Assembly: GCA_017617145.1 (NCBI GenBank)
Contig: JAFZWX010000026.1
Location: forward strand, 1-9,963
DNA: 9,963 nucleotides
Direction: 5' to 3'
Origin: Treponema sp.
GTDB lineage: Bacteria; Spirochaetota; Spirochaetia; Treponematales; Treponemataceae
Shown here: one piece after another, positions 7,301 through 9,963 of the stretch
How the letters are laid out: each line of letters opens with the position of its first letter
How positions within the stretch are numbered: position 1 is the first letter of the stretch
Position numbers and translations under genes: made by a program
Notes under the pieces: generated by a model
What the model was told of the DNA's origin: nothing
Databases searched by the model: none
The model's input: only the letters and a program-made list of their open reading frames with translations

Positions 7301-7360
7301 AAAGAATGTAAAGACAAAGAAGCGGCTCTTAAGGAAGCCAGATGTTCTTAACATATTCAT
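7292..7360 (-). CDS. Putative Phe-rich leader peptide upstream of the ligase
   Basis: A 22-codon frame starting ATG AAT ATG, with seven Phe codons (residues 9, 14, 15, 17, 19, 20, 21) and ending FFVFTFFFA before TGA. The composition strongly recalls PheL-type leader peptides that sense charged tRNA-Phe. It lies between a promoter and the phenylacetate-CoA ligase gene, whose pathway handles phenylalanine carbon skeletons. Against it: no ribosome site is visible, the predicted transcription start falls at or near the second ATG (7354), and a run of pyrimidines gives Phe codons easily by chance. If real, translation might start leaderless. Confidence 0.3.
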   Translation of the reverse strand: MNMLRTSGFLKSRFFVFTFFFA

Positions 7361-7361
7361 T

Positions 7362-7390
7362 ATATTACTGTATAAAGAAACGTTTGTAAA
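7362..7390 (-). promoter_or_regulatory. Internal promoter for the ligase-ACT genes
   Basis: On the minus strand TTTACA (7390-7385), 17 nt, TAATAT (7367-7362). An overlapping TATAAT at 7364-7359 would need a 20-nt spacer. The spacer begins with AAACGTTT (7378-7385), which shares the core of the sugar operators but not their arms. Transcription from here would give a leader of about 250 nt before ATG 7100, containing the mini-ORF, the hairpin and the palindromic repeats. No other gene is seen in the 7101-7420 gap. Confidence 0.45.
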
Positions 7391-7420
7391 GGGGTTTTTA
7401 AAATTTCATTGTCGTTCTTT

Positions 7421-7993
7421 TTATGCTCTTCCCAGTGCAAACGCTTTTTTATTCATTTCTAGGAATTGAGGTTTTACAAGCTTTTCTATTGCAGTAAGCC
7501 ATGCTTCATCGGAAAAATCCATATATTTAGAAAGCCTTCCCATCAGAACAATATTTACACATTTTGAAGAACCGGCCTGTTCAGCAAGAGTCAGACAGTC
7601 AATCGCATCAACCTTTATGCCTTTGCTTTTCATCTGTTCTTTTAAATCCTTCGGGTATTCTGCGGCTCCAGTGATTACCGGCATCGGATCTATTTCTTGT
7701 GTATTAACTACAATCTGTCCGTCTTTTTTCAGAAACTGAGTGTATCGTGCGGCTTCAAGCATTTCGAAGGAAACTATAAAATCTGCTTCTCCTTTATCGA
7801 TGACAGGAGAATAGACTTTTTTTCCATAACGCACATAAGTTACTACAGAACCGCCTCTCTGGCTCATTCCGTGAACTTCGCTCACTTTTACATCATAACC
7901 TGCATCAAGCAAAACCTGTCCGAGTGTTTTAGAAGCTAGAAGTGCTCCCTGTCCACCGACTCCGACAATCATTATATTTTTTACATCATCCAT
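7421..7993 (-). CDS. iorB: Indolepyruvate:ferredoxin oxidoreductase subunit beta
   Basis: The small subunit of the oxygen-sensitive enzyme that interconverts arylpyruvates (indole-, phenyl-, hydroxyphenylpyruvate) with arylacetyl-CoA, CO2 and reduced ferredoxin. The 190 residues match the family. They open with the nucleotide-type loop IVGVGGQGALLASKTLG (9-25), followed by the hallmark SEVHGMSQRGGSVV (38-51) and NIVLMG (147-152). The start has CGGAGC 7 to 8 nt upstream and a TATAAT at 8029-8024. The alpha subunit, which carries the thiamine diphosphate and iron-sulfur sites and is usually encoded immediately upstream, is not here; a divergent MATE gene takes its place. The ligase and ACT genes downstream complete the aryl-acid set. 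Confidence 0.93.
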   Translation of the reverse strand: MDDVKNIMIVGVGGQGALLASKTLGQVLLDAGYDVKVSEVHGMSQRGGSVVTYVRYGKKVYSPVIDKGEADFIVSFEMLEAARYTQFLKKDGQIVVNTQEIDPMPVITGAAEYPKDLKEQMKSKGIKVDAIDCLTLAEQAGSSKCVNIVLMGRLSKYMDFSDEAWLTAIEKLVKPQFLEMNKKAFALGRA

Positions 7994-8023
7994 GTGTGTT
8001 GCTCCGAATTCAAAGACTGACTC

Positions 8024-8029
8024 ATTATA
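8024..8029 (-). promoter_or_regulatory. Likely -10 box of iorB
   Basis: A perfect TATAAT on the minus strand, which would give a leader of about 24 nt containing the CGGAGC ribosome site. The position 17 nt upstream (8052-8047) reads TATAAT again rather than a recognisable -35 box. The 97-nt divergent region to the MATE gene is very A/T-rich, with T-runs, and shows no clear operator. Confidence 0.35.
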
Positions 8030-8090
8030 ACAAAATTCGTTTTTTTATTATAGTGTTTTTTTTTGTTTCATATGATATATTCTTAGAACA

Positions 8091-9467
8091 ATGATGAATC
8101 CTGAAGCAAAGACTTTTTATAAATCACTTAAGCATATTGTTGGACCAATGGCTTTACAGAATCTTATTTCGGCTGCTGTTTCTACAGTAGACATCATTAT
8201 GCTCGGTTATCTGGGACAGACTTCCATTGCGGCTTCTTCTCTGGCGGGAAATATTGCTTTTATTCTTTTTATGATTTCAACAGGGCTTTCTTCGGGACTC
8301 ATAATGCTCAGCGCCCAGTACTGGGGTAAAAAAGATATTGATTCAATAAAGACACTTTTTGGTATAGGGCTAAGAATCTGCTGCTCAATTGAAATTTTTG
8401 TGGCGCTTGTTGCGGCAATTTATCCAAAGATTCTCATGCTTATTTTTACAAATGATGCTGAACTTATAGAAGAAGGCTGTCGTTATCTGCGTGCAGTAAG
8501 CTTTTCTTATGTGTGTCTTTCTTTTTCTCAGATGTTTGAAGCAGGATTTAAAAGTATAGAAAGGGTAAAAATTGTAACGGTAAGTTCATCAACTGCGCTT
8601 ATTCTGAATATTTGTCTAAATGCAGTTTTTATTTTCGGACTTTTAGGTTTTCCAAAACTTGGGATTGTGGGAGTTGGTCTTGCAACTTCAATTTCGCGTT
8701 GTATTCAGATGACAATCTGTCTTGTTTATGCAAGGATGCAGAAGGATGTAAGATTTTCTGTATTTTGTGTTTTCAGAAGGAATAAGCTTTTAACAAAGGA
8801 TTTCTTTAAGTATTCATTGCCGGCAGTTGGAAATGAACTTGTGTGGGGAGCGGCTTTTGCAACTTATTCAGTCATTTTGGGGCATCTTGGTTCAGATATT
8901 GTTGCGGCAAATTCTGTTGTAAGTACAATAAGGCAGCTCGGGCTTGTAGTATGTTTTGGTATGGCTTATGGTGGAGCGATTGTAATCGGGAAAAATATCG
9001 GTGAAGGTCATATGGAAGTGGCAGAGAGAAATGCGGCGCGGCTTGCAAAGAGTACTATTCTTTCCGGAGTTATTGGTGCATTGTTTATAATTTGTCTTTA
9101 TCCGGTTATGCCTTATGTTGCAGAGCTTACAGAAACTGCTTCCCATTACAGAAATATTATTTTATTTATAAATGCTTATGCCACAATTGGTGCGGCTGTA
9201 AACACAGTTTTAATCTGCGGAATCTTCCGTGCAGGAGGTGATTCAAGATTTGGTTTTATCTGCGACACAATCAGCATGTGGGCAGTTTCTGTTCCTCTTG
9301 GACTTATTGCAGCCTTTGTGTTTAAACTTCCGCCGTTATGGGTTTATTTTATTCTTTATCTTGATGAGTTTGAAAAAATGCCTTTTATAATCCGTCATTA
9401 CAAAAAACGCGGCTGGCTTAAAAACATCACAAGGGATATAGAAACAGTCGAAAAGTCTCTGGAATAG
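8091..9467 (+). CDS. MATE-family multidrug efflux transporter
   Basis: An inner-membrane antiporter that exports drugs or metabolites using a sodium or proton gradient; the substrate cannot be told. Its 458 residues show the family's two-bundle layout of about 12 hydrophobic segments. The N-terminal half has the characteristic GPMALQNLISAAVSTVDIIMLGYLG region (18-42). The second bundle starts near FKYSLPAVGNELVWG (239-253) and contains the conserved RAGGD (380-384). The charged cytoplasmic tail carries FEKMPFIIRHYKKRGW. The start is ATG ATG with no clear ribosome site (TTAGAACA precedes it); the codon at 8091 keeps the whole first helix, so I accept it. It is divergent from iorB, and export of aromatic metabolites is conceivable but not shown. 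Confidence 0.93.
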   Translation: MMNPEAKTFYKSLKHIVGPMALQNLISAAVSTVDIIMLGYLGQTSIAASSLAGNIAFILFMISTGLSSGLIMLSAQYWGKKDIDSIKTLFGIGLRICCSIEIFVALVAAIYPKILMLIFTNDAELIEEGCRYLRAVSFSYVCLSFSQMFEAGFKSIERVKIVTVSSSTALILNICLNAVFIFGLLGFPKLGIVGVGLATSISRCIQMTICLVYARMQKDVRFSVFCVFRRNKLLTKDFFKYSLPAVGNELVWGAAFATYSVILGHLGSDIVAANSVVSTIRQLGLVVCFGMAYGGAIVIGKNIGEGHMEVAERNAARLAKSTILSGVIGALFIICLYPVMPYVAELTETASHYRNIILFINAYATIGAAVNTVLICGIFRAGGDSRFGFICDTISMWAVSVPLGLIAAFVFKLPPLWVYFILYLDEFEKMPFIIRHYKKRGWLKNITRDIETVEKSLE

Positions 9468-9477
9468 GATAATCTTT

Positions 9478-9483
9478 TATAAT
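9478..9483 (+). promoter_or_regulatory. Possible -10 box for the lipoprotein gene
   Basis: A perfect TATAAT shortly after the MATE stop codon. A transcript would start near 9490, right at ACCTCCT, which is complementary to the ribosome site of the next gene. No convincing -35 box is visible at the right distance. Confidence 0.3.
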
Positions 9484-9503
9484 ACTAAAACCTCCTACAA
9501 AAC

Positions 9504-9521
9504 GTACAGTATATACTGTAC
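9504..9521. promoter_or_regulatory. Perfect 18-bp palindrome, candidate operator
   Basis: GTACAGTATATACTGTAC is an exact palindrome without a spacer, which suits a dimeric DNA-binding protein. It overlaps by three bases the stem-loop that follows. It is not the classical LexA box (the CAG and CTG arms are in the opposite order) and I cannot name the regulator. As RNA it could fold only as a 7-bp stem with an AUAU loop. Confidence 0.5.
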
Positions 9522-9546
9522 CTGAGTATTTACAAATACTCAGGTA
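9519..9546 (+). terminator. Strong stem-loop between the MATE and lipoprotein genes
   Basis: TACCTGAGTATT (9519-9530) pairs perfectly with AATACTCAGGTA (9535-9546) around TACA, a 12-bp stem. The following GTAAAGATGTTTTC has no immediate U-run, so it is a weak intrinsic terminator for MATE or, alternatively, part of a structured leader for the lipoprotein gene. The fold is clear, the function is not. Confidence 0.45.
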
Positions 9547-9587
9547 GTAAAGATGTTTTCTTTGCTGCTTATTTAAAAGGAGGTCGT

Positions 9588-9854
9588 ATGACAAAAAGAG
9601 GTTTTTTAAAAAAAGGTTTATTTATGGCTGGCATTCTGGCAGCTATATTAAGTTTAGCTGGATGTCCTAAAGGGGCTGGAGGAAATGGTGGTGGAAATGG
9701 ATTTTCTATTGCATCTATTCAAGGTACATGGATTTGTTCTCCGTATACCAGTACAGGTTGTGATCAATCATTTGTAATTACATCAAATTCAGTTACTGTA
9801 ACTTTGTATGATACTTCAGATGGTTGGAATAGTCAATATTCGTTCAGTGCCTAA
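9588..9854 (+). pseudogene. Short lipoprotein gene, probably cut by an insertion sequence
   Basis: An 88-codon frame for a surface or periplasmic lipoprotein of unknown function. After MTKRGFLKKG comes a hydrophobic stretch and the lipobox LAGC with lipidated C26, then a glycine-rich linker (PKGAGGNGGGNG). A domain beginning IQGTW (44-48) follows, recalling lipocalin-like lipoproteins. That domain has only about 45 residues before the stop, which is short for such a fold. The last codons and the TAA (9852-9854) fall in sequence that looks like the end of an insertion sequence starting near 9848, so the stop is probably foreign and the gene truncated. AAGGAGG lies 4 nt before ATG 9588. It may still be expressed as a short lipoprotein. 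Confidence 0.6.
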
Positions 9855-9963
9855 ACACCCCAAATTTATTTAAGCAGCAGTCTTTACAGATGCTGTCTTT
9901 TCCCTGTATGCCACTGGAGGTAGCCCGCCCGGATTTACAGTCGTGACTCGCTTTGTGTTATAG
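9848..9963 (-). mobile_element. End of an insertion sequence, IS3-like, continuing past the right edge
   Basis: The boundary is inferred. A transposase C-terminus lies on the minus strand, and 20-odd bases beyond its stop codon the sequence TGCCTAAACACCCC begins at 9848 on the plus strand. It has the TG start (CA end) usual for IS3-family termini. The transposase portion is richer in GC (AGCCCGCCCGG) than the lipoprotein gene beside it. The other end, inverted-repeat partner and target duplication are outside the window. Confidence 0.5.
9870..9963 (-). CDS. Transposase C-terminal fragment (IS3-type OrfB), enters from the right edge
   Basis: The minus-strand frame is open from the window edge to TAA (9872-9870) and encodes 30 residues: YNTKRVTTVN, then PGGLPPVAYREK, then TASVKTAA. 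The pattern YN..R......GG.PP..YRE is that of the C-terminus of integrase-core (DDE) transposases of the IS3 family. The catalytic residues would be outside the window. It is too short for a firm family call, but the pattern and position next to a TG terminus agree. Confidence 0.6.
   Translation of the reverse strand, partial: YNTKRVTTVNPGGLPPVAYREKTASVKTAA

Noticed and set aside
7378..7385. AAACGTTT in the ligase promoter as a third site of the sugar-gene operator
   Set aside because: Only the 8-bp core matches; the flanking arms (AGTA/TACT) are absent, and the core alone is expected by chance in A/T-rich DNA.
9874..9963. Plus-strand open frame at the right edge (ends FTVVTRFVL before TAG), as a gene or lipoprotein remnant
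   Set aside because: It has no start codon except one late GTG and is the complement of the transposase C-terminus, which has a recognisable protein pattern.

Overview
The window looks like a chromosomal segment from an anaerobic, plant-polysaccharide-fermenting bacterium. My best guess is a saccharolytic, gut- or rumen-type Treponema (Spirochaetota). The grounds are moderate to low GC, strong AGGAGG-type ribosome sites, a short glycine-rich lipoprotein, and the mix of cellobiose phosphorylase, arabinan/xylan enzymes and an anaerobic aryl-acid gene set. A clostridial host cannot be excluded from sequence alone.

Region 1 (1-5250) is carbohydrate use. A cellobiose phosphorylase (GH94, minus strand, cut by the left edge) is divergent from an intracellular GH51 alpha-L-arabinofuranosidase (plus strand). 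The GH51 gene is followed after 2 nt by a small cysteine-rich protein. A convergent exported GH43 arabinoxylan-type enzyme with a CBM6-like tail sits opposite. The GH51 and GH43 promoters carry near-identical palindromes (AGTAAAACGTTTAACT and AGTAAAACGTTTTACT) centred on AAACGTTT, typical of LacI-family operators. This suggests one regulon: GH43 trims arabinosyl side chains outside the membrane, GH51 finishes imported arabino-oligosaccharides, and the phosphorylase handles cellobiose. No transporter or regulator is in the window.

Region 2 (5284-7993, minus strand) is an aryl-acid module: indolepyruvate oxidoreductase subunit beta, a 320-nt gap, phenylacetate-CoA ligase, and a two-ACT-domain protein. 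The usual alpha subunit gene is absent next to iorB. The gap has a promoter, a 22-codon mini-ORF with seven Phe codons ending FFVFTFFFA, a hairpin over its stop codon, and copies of a small palindromic repeat with a CTTGA core. A phenylalanine-sensing leader for the ligase is the most interesting hypothesis here. It is weakened by the lack of a ribosome site.

Region 3 (8091-9963, plus strand) has a MATE efflux transporter, then a structured leader (perfect 18-bp palindrome, 12-bp stem-loop, and a segment complementary to the next gene's ribosome site), then a short lipoprotein gene. The lipoprotein reading frame ends inside what looks like the terminus of an insertion sequence. The C-terminus of its transposase (IS3-like, minus strand) enters from the right edge, so the lipoprotein gene is probably truncated by the insertion.
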